From NCBI RefSeq assembly GCF_027943255.1, contig NC_072896.1:3224001-3288000 (forward strand): a stretch of 64,000 nt of DNA. The letters run 5' to 3'. The stretch comes from Anastrepha obliqua (taxonomy: Eukaryota; Arthropoda; Insecta; Diptera; Tephritidae). The first letter of the stretch is position 1; every line of letters starts with the position of its first letter. The translations under genes were made by a program, and so were the position numbers. The notes below the pieces were generated by a model. The model saw nothing but the letters and a program-made list of their open reading frames with translations. It was not told the origin of the DNA and ran no database searches. Of this stretch, positions 1 to 12,000 are shown in pieces.

Positions 1-1030
1 CAAACCTATATTGAAAGATGCTATTCTGCTGAAAAGCACCTATTTTACCCTTTCTTTTTGGGAATTCTCGCTTGCTTCTGCAATCTGCTCGGCTATTAAT
101 AGCAAAGGCTCAAATTGAGCGTATGGTCAGATGGGATCAGCTCATTATGTATGATTAACTTCCAAACGCAAATGCCTTTGGGAAATTAGTCCGAGTTTTT
201 CAATTGTTTTTGCCCGCTCACTGCAATCTGAGCACGGTCTTTTTCAACTGTCATTTTTGTATCTAATCAATTTTTTATCTTCAATTACCATCAGCTAAAA
301 ATGGGTCCAGCTTGCTTCATTTCTTATTAAAATGATTCCTAATGGGTTTCTGATTAGTTTTCAGTTCCTGAGTAATGAAAAAGGGGAAATGCGATAACCG
401 GAGTAATAATTTAGATATAAAAAGCTTTAGAAAGAAATTTTGAAAAATTCAAATAGCAAAGATTTTTGTTTGATCTTCTTCTTTTATTTTCCAAGTTTTT
501 TTGGCTTAAACGCATTGAGATACCTGACGAGCACCTTAGTATATTTAAAAGCCATTTTGGCGTATTTCTGTTCGATTTTCTGTTTTCTTTACTAATCCCA
601 ATGAAAAATATTGGAAAATAAGAACTCATACAATCAACAACTAGAACCTACATACAGCTATAGCACAACAAACTTTCATAAAAATTTCAAAATCTTCAAT
701 CAGAACTTGAAGAAATATTTCGGGTATGCAGTTTTGCCGAACCGTATTTTTGTAGTTAAAGTGCAAGTATGAGATAGCTCAAGAATTGAGTTGAATTTTG
801 ACAATTTTGTTTCACTGTTAGTCCTGCGCATTTTATTCAAATAACTAATATTCAAAAATTTTTTATATGAAAGAAAATACCCAATATCAAAAAAACATTT
901 TTTTTTTCAAAAAATCAACGCAATTTTATATAATATATACTTTTTTATCTCAAATTCAATGGACTGTAAAGGGCATACTCGAAGTTTTTGTAGAGATTAA
1001 AAGGTTTTTAATTTTAATTATCATAATTGC
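1..1030. other. AT-rich spacer, no gene seen
   Basis: AT-rich sequence with short homopolymer runs and no ORF resembling a known protein. Bases about 665-830 share short blocks in the same order with about 10905-11110 (an ACTTTCATA, AAATTTCAAAAT, GTGCAAG, CACT series), so part may be an old dispersed repeat. Confidence 0.6.
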
Positions 1031-1063
1031 AACTCTTCTTATTCCTCTTCATCATCATTAGCA

Positions 1064-4000
1064 TTACAGTCTTGTGCAGACAGTTGCTTCCACAACTACG
1101 GTTCTCCACTCCGATCGATTCTCTACTACTGCTTTCCAGTTTGTGATACCCATTTTCTGCAGGTCGGCTGTGACCTCATCTACCCAGCGTTTGTTTGGTC
1201 TCCCTCGACATCTCCGTCCAATTGGTTTTGTATGGAACGCTATATTGGCAGCTCTCCATTTGGGCATTCGGTACATGTGCCCCAGCCATCTGATTCGTTG
1301 ACTTTTTATAAAGCGTATTGCGTTTCCATTACGTATCAATGTGTCTAGCTCATGATTGTATCTTATCCGATACGTTCCGTTATCTCGCCGGGAAGGACCA
1401 TATATTGTTCGCAGTATCTTTCTTTCAAACCTTAGTATTTGGTCCATGTCTTTTGTTTTAAGTACCCATACCTCACTGCTGTATGTTAGTATGGGTCTTA
1501 TAAGCGCTTTATACATTGCCATCTTTTGATCTCTTGATAGCAATCGGGACTTGAATAATTTTATGTGAGCAAAGAATGCTTTATTTGCCGCACTTACTCG
1601 GTCATTTATTGCCACGGAAGTGTCAGAATTACTGCTGATGAAAAAACCTAAGTATTTAAATTTGTCGACCTTCTGTATGCATTCACCATCTATTTCAATG
1701 TGTGCATCTTCACTCGGTTTCTTTGCGAAGTGCATATATTTCGTTTTATCTATGTTTACCCGTAGACCCACTTCTAAAGCTGTGTTTTTCAATCGCATAT
1801 AAATTTTCTTAAGCTCATGTTCATTCTGTGCAATCACGACAATGTCATCGGCATAAGCTAACACTTGCGAGCTGCAATTAAAAATCGAATTGCCACATTT
1901 CAGTTTGCATACTACCTCATGTAGTAATAAATTAAAAATAGTCGCTGATAGTGAATCGCCTTGTTTTACACCTGATGAAATGCTGAATTCGTTGGTAACA
2001 TCTCCATTTATCATAACTTTGGCATTAGTGTTTGATAGTGTCATCTGAATTAGTTTTATAATTTTTACCGGTATACCTTGTTTAAGCATTATGTCGTTCA
2101 GACAGTTTCTATTGATGCTGTCGAAAGCTTGCTTAAAATCAATGAACAGACAGTGCAGATTTAGTTCGAACTCTCTGTGTTTCTCAAGAATTTGCATTAG
2201 TGTGAAACATTGGTCTGTTGTGGATCTACCCTGGCGAAAACCGCACTGGTAGTCATCCAAAATTTCCTCAGCATATACGCTCAACCTTTTATTGAGTATA
2301 TTTGTAAAGACTTTATAACCAGTGTTGAGGAGAGATATGCCTCGATAATTATTACAATTTGTTTTGTCGCCTTTTTTATGTAATGGTACTATAAGGCTAT
2401 TGTTCCATTCTTCCGGTAGATGTTCGGTTTCCCAAATTTTGCGTATCAGTTCTGTTATCATGTTATTGAGTACTTCACCGCCGTATTTTAGAAGTTCTGC
2501 ATTTATTTGGTCACTTCCGCTGCTTTTATTATTTTTTAACTTTTTCAGACTTTCTACCACTTCGTTACGACCCGGTGCTTCTATGAAGTTTTCTGCTGTA
2601 AAGTATGTCTCATCTATACAGTGTGGACCGTAGTCTGTTGCATGTTCTATATTCAGAAGATCACTAAAGTATTCTTGCCATCTATTCAAAATTTTTTCTC
2701 TTTCTGTTATTATTTCACCTTCCTTGTTTTTGCACAAATTTGTTCGTGGCTGATATGTCTTTGTTTGGCTTCTAATTGCGCTGTACATATTTCTTACATT
2801 TCCTTGACTGAAATCATTCTTGATACGCTGAACTTTGCTGTTGATGTCCTGTTTTTTCCTTTGTTTTATAATTTTCTTTGCGGCTTGCCTTTTTTCGTTA
2901 TATTCAAGTAGGTTTTGTCTTGTTCGTTTGTTTAAATATTTTCTTCGCGCTTCGTTTTTTGTTTCAATAGCTGCTTTACACTCTGCATCGAACCACTCAT
3001 TTGTGGTGCATCTTTTTGTGCCTATTTTCTCTTTAGCTGCTCCAATAACCGCATTTTTTACTTTAGCCCAGATTGTTTCTGTTGAGTCTTCCTTTGTTAC
3101 GATTAGATTACTCTTTATGATTTCTTGGTATGCACGACGCTCTTTCTCATCCGCTGAAATTCGCTCAGTACTCCATTTTACTTTCTTGAACCTGCGATCG
3201 TTGCCTATATTTGAAATTTTTTGCCTTATCCTGGCAATCACCATGTAGTGGTCAGAGTCACAGTTTGCGCCTCTAAACGATCTGACGTCAATGACCGAGG
3301 TTGCGTGTCTTTTATCCATCAATACATGATCTATCTGGTTCGATCCTCTCCTTCCGGGCATTTCCCAGGTTTGCTTATGAATTTTCTTGTGTGGAAAAGA
3401 AACGCTGCTTATCCACAGCCCGCTGCTTAGACAAAAATTTATTAGTCGTGCACCATTATCGTTCGATTCGTCGTGTAGAGAGTGCTTTCCCCCAACGTCT
3501 TTGCTAATATTGGTGTTTCCCACCTTTGCATTTAAATCTCCGAGGAGCATTTTTATGTCATATTTACATGATTTTGACATCACATATTCCAGTTCTGCAT
3601 AGAAGGAGTCTTTTGCAAAATCGTGTGAGACATCGGTAGGCGCATACGCGGCTACAACTGTTATGTTCTGAAATCTTCCTTTGAGTCTCATGAGGCAGAG
3701 TCTTTCACTAATTGGCTCGAAAGCCATTATACTTTCTCTAAGTTTTTTGTCAATGTAAAAGCCCACACCTAGCTGTCCTCGTTTGTTTGGACCACTGAAG
3801 AAAATTGATTAGGTTTTCTTTCTTATCTCACCATGATCCGCAAAGCGTATCTCTTGTAGAGCTGCTAAGTCAATATTATATTTCATACACTCATCCGCTA
3901 TTTCGGACATCTTGCCGGCTTGTAGCATTGTTCGTATATTCCAAGTAGCAAAACGTAAATCATAGTCCTTAATTCGTTGCTTGGGTCGGTATCTTTTGAT

Positions 4001-4129
4001 TGTATCAGTTATCCGAGGCTGTTGTTGTGGATTCGCGACAATAAATACTGGTATAAGGTTGTCAGCCTTAGGACCAGTCCCCTCTAGGAGAGCCAGATCA
4101 CCCACTTCTTTTGTTCCCTTTCCTTCCAC
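1064..4129 (-). pseudogene. RTE-like non-LTR retrotransposon ORF (endonuclease + reverse transcriptase), one in-frame stop
   Basis: This ORF encodes a retrotransposon polyprotein that nicks target DNA and reverse-transcribes its own RNA. It runs about 1020 codons in one frame, broken only by TAA at 3809-3811, around residue 106. The N-terminus holds an apurinic-type endonuclease with motifs FATWNIRTM, ALQEIR, LLGDLNAKVG, QIDHVLMD and SDHYMV. The reverse transcriptase follows with NYRGISLLN, CLFIDFKQAFDS, SGVKQGDSLS, the catalytic AYADD and KFKYLGFF. The C-terminus has the RWLGHMYRMP and RGRPNKRWVDEV blocks shared by RTE-type elements. The first open codon after upstream stops gives ETGYLTKW; GTG at 4129 is only a convenient start, and no clear ATG was found. 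The short 3' tail after the stop is rich in TGATGATGAAGA-type triplets, which fits RTE elements. The clade is inferred from motif layout. The element spans roughly 1030-4200. Confidence 0.9.
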
Positions 4130-4265
4130 TGGGGTTTCCCACTTTGTGAGGTACCCAGTCTCTGGTTAGGGTTAACAGTTTCACCGCTCGAAGGATTCAA
4201 GTTGGGAGATTGACAGTAAGAGGTGATATACATCATATCTCAAGATCAGTATTCCAGTTGCACAT

Positions 4266-4365
4266 TACTGCCCCTTTCCTCTTAATCGGTGCAATAATAG
4301 CTTTCGCGATTTTGGCCGAGTTTAACAAAGCGCGTCAGTCGTTTCTTTCTCGTGCTCTCAATTGT
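4266..4365 (-). repeat. 3' terminal fragment of RTE-like family 2
   Basis: The reverse complement reads as the last codons of the element at 15.3-16.85 kb (arginine-rich, then a DW pair and LNSAK-like residues) followed by its short 3' untranslated tail, GCGAAAGC...GATTAAGAGGAAAG. It lies just beyond the 5' end of the RTE-like element to its left. Confidence 0.75.
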
Positions 4366-4429
4366 CAAAGTAGCACTTGTTGGCAAGAACGATTCTGCGT
4401 TAGATTTCTAGGCTGACAATAGTGCAAGT

Positions 4430-4640
4430 GGGGAAAGTTCCAGATCGCCATTCACTTAGGAGTGGCCGGGACGATTCTTCTACATATGGTTGAAGCAGCT
4501 CACAACTTCCGCGATTAGTATCTTTGGGGTAGCTTCCCAACAGGCGAAGTATCGCAGGATAGCTGGTTGTGCACTGGGTTTGAGACACACTACTTAAAAT
4601 TCCCCCTAATGAAAAGTTTCTCATGGTCTGTTTAGAGTTT
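4430..4640 (+). repeat. 5' untranslated fragment of RTE-like family 2
   Basis: About 200 bases match 15310-15505, the leader of the second RTE-like copy. Shared landmarks include ATCGCCATTCACTT, GACGATTCTTCT, CAAGCAGCTCA and GGATAGCTGGTTGTGC. The orientation is opposite to both neighbouring fragments of the same family. The minus-strand ORF across it is an artefact. Confidence 0.7.
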
Positions 4641-4800
4641 TGAAAGTGAATATTTCGCGATTGTGATGCACATTGAGTTGTCATAACTTAGTTTAATTCC
4701 CAAATATGTGAAAATGTTCACCGTTTCAAATTTATATCTTTCGCTGTTGACTGTACTGGGTACTATCTGATCTTTGTTGGACAACCATAGGAAGCAAGGA
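4640..4800 (-). pseudogene. RT C-terminal fragment of RTE-like family 2
   Basis: The reverse complement translates to a degenerate block, YKFETVNIFTYLGIKLSYDN. This corresponds to the YDFEVVKDLV...TNTNNN block of the copy at 16.2 kb, a region just after the RT fingers/palm. There are no catalytic residues and no intact ORF. Confidence 0.55.
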
Positions 4801-6240
4801 AGTACTTAATATGAGAAAATAAAGCAGCTGTTATTTCTTAATAAAGGAATATTTCATAAGAACGAAATTCACTTAATTTAATTGAAAAATCTGCGAGTAC
4901 AGACTCGATTATAGAGGTCACTTGAAATAGTTTACTGTGGAGCCTCTGAGGTCCCGTCGTGATATCCAGAAATGAGTTCTCTAGTCTATTTCTACCCAAC
5001 CTCAAGTCTTTCCAATCTTTTGATTCACATATAAGTTGATTTCATAAAATTTGAAGTGAATTCCTTGGAATGTAGAGATATTTACGATAGAAGTATTAAA
5101 TGTACTTAGATTACTACTACAGAAATTGTTATGCGGGGCTCTTTGGCTGTGCCACAGTCGTCTTCTGCGTCGTAGCAAGAACTCATATTTAAGTATATTT
5201 ATTACAGTTTTTCTTTAGTGAAATTTTGCAACGAGTCACATACGAGGCTCTTTCAACCAATTTGTTGATGATATTTTTAAATTAGTTTGAATGCGGCTTG
5301 CAAATATCTTTCTAATTCTGAAAACACCAGTGATAATGACCTACTTTGTTGAGTTTTGAAGTAATAGTTATCAAGTTATAATTAAAATAAAGCACCCATG
5401 ACTATATATAAAAAATTAATGACCAAAAGCGCAAGGAAATTTTAGTTAAAAACAGAAATATTAAAAAAAAACCTAACGAAATATTCACAGCAAAACGAGC
5501 TTCCTAATAGAGCCAACCCAGCACCTACACAATTAAAGTTAATTATACGTGGACGTAAATGCAGCTCCACAGTGCGCGTTGTGATGACGCAGTACGCCAA
5601 AATAACAGTAACAAGAAGAGGAGGTAAACATTAACTTAAAAGCACAAAATTCAGAGCAAAGTGCCAACAGCGCCAAACGAACTGCCAACCGCAAAGAGAA
5701 TTAAATGTTTTACACTGTGTTAAAGGTCAAACGACGGTAAAGCAAAACAAAACAACAAAGACGAACGGCGAAGAAAAAATTGCTAGGGAAAAAGCAGAAG
5801 CGGCACTTGAACGCAGAGAAGGCAAATTATTCTTCATTCAACAAAAACTAACAACAGGAAATGATTAATGGTGGTGTATTAGATATAACAATCCATTTGA
5901 GTTTTCTTGACTTTCAGGCATTTAATTTGCTGTGAATGCTTTCAAGTTGTTTTTGCTATTAATTTTTTTCCTCAAAAGAGGTGTGTTGGGCGTTGAGGCT
6001 TACATTAATGAGTAAATAAATGTCGACAATAAAGGGACGCACAACAATATTATTATTTTTAAAGTAACCCCACAAAAAATTGTTTCTGTACAAGTAAATT
6101 ATAAATATTTTGTATGAAATTTCAATAATAATAGGAAGCTTAGAAGATATTTGTGACAAAGACCTACATTTTTAGTGGCTTAAATAATTTGTTTTCCGTC
6201 TAGCACTAAATGCTACGAAGAGTAAGTGGTCCATAGATGT
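4800..6240. other. Spacer, no gene seen
   Basis: AT-rich sequence. Around 5400-5860 it is A-rich with many short CAA/GAA stretches. No protein-like ORF and no terminal-repeat pair was recognised. Confidence 0.5.
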
Positions 6241-6361
6241 CGCTAGGAGTATTTTTAAACCGTCCCAAGTGTCTTGTTTTTTTTGTCTGTCATCTGTCAA
6301 CAACATTCAGTTCATTGTTTGTTACGTTTCATGCAACGATGCATTTTTGTCGCTCTTAACA

Positions 6362-7035
6362 ATGTCAAATTTCGTGCCTTCAAACTACGATTTGCGGACA
6401 TCGTTGATTTTCTGTTATCAATTGAAGAAAAACGCTTCTTAAGTTCATCAAATGCTTATAGAAGCTTATGGTAGACATGTTCTAAGTAGAGCACAGTGCT
6501 TCAGGTGGTTTGAAAAATTCCGAAGTGGTGATTTTAGCGTGGAGAACGAGGACCATAGCCGGCCACCGAAAAAGTTTGAGGACGCCGAATTGCAAGCATT
6601 GTTGGATGAAGATGATGGTCAAGCGCAAGAAATGATGGCAGAGCAGTTGGGGGTGACCCAAAAAACCATTTCCAACGTTTGAAGGACATGGGCATGATTT
6701 TAAAGGTCGGAAGATGGGTGCCGCATGAATTGACAATGTGACAATGCACCGCCACATCGAACAAGGGCAACCCGGGAATTGATGGAGACGTGCGATTGGG
6801 AATCGCTGGTGTATGCGGCTTTCTCGCCAGACTTGGCGCTCTCCGATTATCATTTGTTTGCATCGATGGGCCACGCACTTTCCGAGCAGCGCTTCAATTC
6901 TCACGAAGAAACCAAAAAATGGCTCGATGATTGATTTGCGGCCAAAGACGGCCAATTTTTTTGGCGCGGCATCCACAAATTGCTGAGAGATGGGAAAAAT
7001 GTGTCGCTAGCGATGGCTATTATTTTGCAGATTAA
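6362..7035 (+). pseudogene. Internally deleted mariner transposase
   Basis: This is a remnant of a mariner (DD34D) cut-and-paste transposase of the mellifera/capitata-like type. From the ATG at 6362 the frame reads SNFVPSNYDLRTSLIFCY, is broken by a TAA near 6440, and continues through the helix-turn-helix (RWFEKFRSGDFSVE, GVTQKTISN). A one-base loss follows ISN. After WVPHEL the catalytic core is missing and the sequence resumes at DNAPPHRTRA, then FSPDLALSDYHLF, which holds the third catalytic Asp. A further frame change precedes ERWEKCVASDGYYFAD and the stop. Roughly 130 residues are lost. A tandem TGACAATG pair marks the junction near 6731-6746. The copy cannot encode active transposase. 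No convincing terminal repeats were paired. Confidence 0.88.
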
Positions 7036-7099
7036 ATTTGTAACCTTTTTTTGTTAATAAACATTTGAAATTGCTAAAAAGTCTCATTTCATAGGTATA

Positions 7100-7660
7100 T
7101 AACTGGTAAATCTCCAGTATGCGACGAGTTAAAAACACGGAACATCAAAGTTGTACAAGTCCTTTTGACAGTTTCGAAAAGAGCGAAAGATTAGGGCAAT
7201 AGCTGCACAAAACTTTCTTACAAAAATTACGAGTATTACAGTCAATAAGGTGAGGCATTTATCTGTGCAAGAAATCAATTAAAATGAAAAAAAAAATGAT
7301 AGTGTTGCAAGCACGCAAGACGAAGACGGTCTCGAGGGGTGGAGTTCAGCGCACCAAGCAGAGTAAGTGTACTAGAGCGGCAGCCCTCGATCGAGAAAAC
7401 CAGAGTTATTCCGGTACGTTGAACTGCCTGCCGTTTAACACTCCTAACATCCTTCTGGATCCAACACTTCTCAACAGCATATTGACTTCGCTTACAGTTA
7501 TACGAGATTGATGCAGAAAATTGCGACTTCAATGCACTTAATAGGTCTTGGCAAGATGTTGTAAAAACAATGAAGATATCTTGAAATTTCACTAAGCTAC
7601 TAAATCACAGAGCGAGTTTATTAGCTTGAATTTACCTCTCTTGTAATTCTAGTATGATAT
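7100..7660. other. Spacer, no gene seen
   Basis: No supported coding feature. Overlapping small ORFs on both strands at 7275-7592 show no recognisable domain. Confidence 0.45.
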
Positions 7661-7668
7661 TACGGTAA

Positions 7669-8110
7669 GGGGTCTTTCAAAAGATGCCCCTAAATCTTGT
7701 TTTAAAATAAAATAGGTAAAGATTTAGATTTTTTCAGGTTTCACAGGTAACAATTATAAATGACAAATGACATCATTTAAATGACCTTCATGAGTCCGTC
7801 CGCTGAGCAGTTGACTCATGAATGCCTAAAAAGTCAGTTGTAAAAGTCTCAAAACAGCGATCTTGAAGCATTCAGTAATATTCTGCTCTACAGTAGCAAT
7901 ATTTCCAACAGAACGTTCAGTTTTTGTTCTACCAGTCCGTTTCCTATCCTCGACAGAATAAGTTTCTCGAAATTTTTTCACTAGCCTTTGAACTTTCGAC
8001 TCAGTCTCAAAAAGTTTCGACCAGTTTCATAGAAGTTTCCATAATTTTAACGCGTTACTCTATCTTGCAAAATCGTCATCTGTTTACTTGACAAATGCCA
8101 AAGATGATAT
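7669..8110 (-). mobile_element. Non-autonomous DNA transposon remnant keeping only a transposase HTH
   Basis: Read on the minus strand with frame changes, it gives VEDRKRTGRTKTERSVGNIA and then LGIHESTAQR. This is the N-terminal helix-turn-helix region of a Tc1/mariner-superfamily transposase of the kind that carries DUF4817-like domains. The catalytic domain is absent: the sequence passes directly into an end reading GGGGTCTTTCAAAAGATGCC on the plus strand. The flanks and deletion point match the copy at 47.68-48.15 kb, so the two belong to one family. Confidence 0.55.
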
Positions 8111-8261
8111 TAAAAATTTAACGTCTAGGAATTAAGCACTACGTATATCTAGACGTGACTTTTGAAAATGCGTCAGTAAACTCCAAAATGGTGGCAGATT
8201 GTGTTATTTTATTTGTTGATTTTCCTCTGCAATAATGAAGTTTGTCCTTTCAGTGACTTTA

Positions 8262-9006
8262 TTAAGGGGTAACACCACTGTAGAAATTTCAAAAAATTGA
8301 GTTTTTCTTTATAAGCTTAAAAAATTCTTTGAACCTTTTAAAATACGGAACAAAAAGTTTTATACGTTACCGAAGTCTATTTCATAAATATTTTAAGCTT
8401 TTAACCAAGCGTTAGTGACTGCTACCTAACGACTTCTCCAAATTTCCAAACTTTAAACGCGTTTTTCTCAAAACACGTTTTCTGAAATTGGCACGCAGCA
8501 TAACTCAAACAATTTTAAATATTTTTAATCAGGTTTTTCACTACGTCTGTATAATAACCTTCTTAAGAGAAGAGCGTAGGGGATTTTCGATAGATTAATT
8601 TAAACGATTGTTATAATTATTTAAGTGCCGTTTTTTAGTCCAAAATAGAGTTTTTTTTCTTCAAATGCTTACTAATTCCACAAAAATAAATATTTTTTAA
8701 ATCCCCTACGTGTTTCTCTAGCTATTCTTATCTAGATTAAGAAAAAAAATGTTTCTTTGTTCCAGATTAAAATTTGCACCCTCTATGCTGCGTGCCGCGG
8801 AGCTCCTTCAAGAGAAACCACATTACAAAAATGTCTCCAATGCCGCCATTTTGTAAAATTTTTCGATCAAACTTTGTAGTTTTGTATTTTAGTATATAAG
8901 TAATAGCTTCCCAAATCAAAGTGATTGTTTCCCCTTTCCTTCTATACAAAAAAATTCTTTAAAAATCGTGTTTATTTTACGCGTGTAAAGTGGTGTTACC
9001 CCTTAA
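8262..9006. mobile_element. MITE with 18-bp inverted ends including TTAA
   Basis: The ends are perfect inverted repeats: TTAAGGGGTAACACCACT at 8262-8279 and its complement at 8989-9006. Both carry the TTAA tetranucleotide typical of piggyBac-type target sites. Inside, a second inverted repeat (8566-8586 and 8699-8719, AGAGAA..CGTAGGGGATTT) forms a central stem. There is no transposase ORF. The layout matches the element at 22405-23096. The superfamily is uncertain because the terminal bases are not the usual piggyBac CCY. Confidence 0.75.
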
Positions 9007-12000
9007 ATAACTTTTAATATATCCCTGCCGATTTTTATTTGTATTTGTTTCTGTACCTGTAATTTTAGCTCTGCAGAGGCTGTTGTATGTCACAAGCGAC
9101 ATTTAGTTTTCATGTCTTCAGAGAAAGGTACCTGGTGTTATTTGGTATCCCACAGAGAGTTCTATGTACTTCAATTATACCTCTGCCGATTCTACCGGAC
9201 TTGGTTGGATGCTCGCCTTTGTCTGTGAGAGAGTGTCAGCTTAAGGGTTTTTATTGCTATTTTCTGGAGGAACAGTGGCCCGTAACTCTCAGACCGCAAC
9301 CTGCAACTCGCTTTTAATGCTAATTATTACACTTTAATGAGTTTTATATGAAGCCCACATTTTTTTCCCCCCATATAATTTTGCATTAATGTAATATCTA
9401 TACCCGAAAACCTGCCTATCTCTGCTCTAAGTTTTTATTTGAATATTAACTTACTATGTATTAACTTACAGTTCAATGAGTTGACTCCCTGGTACAGGTG
9501 TTGCTCATTGAAATGCCCATATTTTTGTGAAAATGTGTGCAAATGCTTGTAACATAAAATAAACCTCTTTCAGACCACCCTATTTTATATGTGTGAATAA
9601 CGCGCTTTTAGAAGTCTTTCGAACTCACCCATTAACACACAACAGTGAAATATATTTCTCAGCCGCCTTTTCCACATAAAGTGTTACCAAATCACCACTT
9701 TCATGTGAACTACGCGCTATAATATCACCATCAGCTATTGGAGACACCCACTAGCGCTACCCACCGTCACTACCGCTAGCAGCTTGCAGAACTCTGGCAT
9801 CATTCAAACAGGCAGCAACATGCAAGCGAGCCCAGGCAACATCTGCAGCTGGCAACAATACCAACAACAACAGCCGCAAACATGCTAATGACAATATGCT
9901 TTATGACGTTGTCAACATTTGGCAACAACAACAACATGCGCCAAACACGACAATTGTACGGGAGGTTGTAACGACTGCTGCTACCACGCAAATGCAAAAC
10001 GAGCGCCATCAAACTGCAAAACAAAAGAAAAATGCAAAACAAAAATACACTGCAATAAAAAATCATAGAATTTACAATGATTGCATTAAAAGTGGCACAA
10101 TTCCCACCGAAACCAACAGTTTGGCGGCGACGGTGCTTTGGTGTGATTATTATATGGTACTTTGTTATTGTTATTGTTGATGGCATTTCAGCAGGCAATG
10201 CTAATTTGCGGGCGCTACAAACGTCATACAAAGCTGCCAACTGGTAGCGCCATATGAAAAATAGATATAAAAAAATTTGACTTACAAAATATGGCAAATG
10301 TTTGTGATTTATTCACAATTGTTTTAGTTTTTGTATTTATTCGCTACTGTCGTGATGCCTTGGAAAATTCACAGCCCAAACACGAACACATTGAGAGCGA
10401 ATTGAAAGACTTAGGTAATAAACTATATGAAAATGTAGAAAATCAGATATTTGTCACATGCAAAGTGCGGGAGGCGGAGGTGGTAGCAAACCTCAGAATA
10501 CGAAGTAACTGTAATTATATAATACATGCATACATATATACACATGTACACACAAATTTTAAGGAAACAAGCTAATAGTGTGTCAAACCAGTTCGCCACC
10601 AGCCACAACAGCCAGCAGCATTCGAAGTTCGATTCCGTGTTGCAGATAGTTTTCTTTTTCATTTGGTTTTTTGCCTTTTTGTGCCGAAGAAGTATTAGTC
10701 ACCTCGGGCTAGTACTTCTATTCTGGTTTTCCTTCACACTAACACACCTGCATGCATACACCTGAGTTGAAAATAATTGCAGCGCGACATATTGAAAAGT
10801 TTTGACTTTAATTTTTTTTAATTCTTATAAAAAAATATGAATTATGTGACAGCGAAAATTACATAACCCACAACTTTAGACTTTATATATTACAAAATTT
10901 CAAGTAATTCAGAGAACTTTCATAGAAATTTCAAAATTTTCAGACGGAATTTGCAATAAAATTGTGGTTAAGCAGTTTTATTGCCCACTGAATTTCATAA
11001 TAATAAAGTGCAAGCTTGAAGAGACTCGAAAATTAAGCTGACTGGTTTCAAAATTTGGTTATTTTTTCACACTAAAACATTAACTGCGTAACTCCAAGTT
11101 TCAAATTTTGTACTAAATTTTAAAAAATTCTACACGTCTTCATTAAAATTTGAAACATTTGAATTAGAATTTTTAGAAAAATTTTAATTTTTTGATTTTG
11201 GTGCAATGAAATGAAATTTGGAGTAGGCTAAAAAATCTAATGATTTTTTTTTTTAATTTTTGTCGGCAGCCTTGTGCGTTTTCTGAATTTAGAATAAGAA
11301 AAAAAAAATCATGGCAAATTTTTAGCCACTTAAAGCTTGAAGTTTATGGTACTAAAATCTAAAGAGCTACAAAACTGTGTTCCCAAAATTCTGATTAAAA
11401 ATTAAAAAAAATGTAAATGTTTTTAAAATTTTGTGCACAGTTTGAAGATTCGAGTTATATGATTTTGGTATGTGTTTGTTGTACAATTTTTATTCTTATA
11501 AAATAACAATTTAATAAATAGTCAAAAGTTTTGTAATACGCCCCTCTGCTATTATTGTGCACACAAGTGTACCTATGTCAGCATAAGCATTTACATAAAT
11601 ATTATAAATATTATAGAAAAACTTGGTAAATGAATTACAACATTGCGCTTTTGCATAAGCTGCGGCAGCGACGGCAGCAGCAGCAGCAATGGTTTCAAGG
11701 TGGTTTCGTTTAGGAGCGCGCGCTTTTCGGTTGACACAGTTGGTTGCCACCGGCTGCTCAACCAATCGACCGAACAACCGAACGACCGTGTAAGCGGGTA
11801 AACTGCGACCGGTTGCTGGCGCGAATGTCAAATGGCAAAATAGAATCTAAATTTAGATTTTCATTCACTTGAGCTCCTTCTAGTGCATGCGTGTGAGTGT
11901 GTATGGGTGTGTGATATTTATTCTTTCGTTTATTCATGAATGTTTGGCGCGCTGCTTTTCGTGGTTTTAAGAAATCAATCTTAGGAGCAAAACGTGCAAA

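Noticed and set aside
2364..3602. Several plus-strand ORFs across 2.4-3.6 kb
   Set aside because: Antisense shadows of the RTE-like RT and endonuclease coding sequence.
6482..6976. 164-codon minus-strand ORF
   Set aside because: Lies entirely antisense to the mariner transposase remnant and shows no domain.
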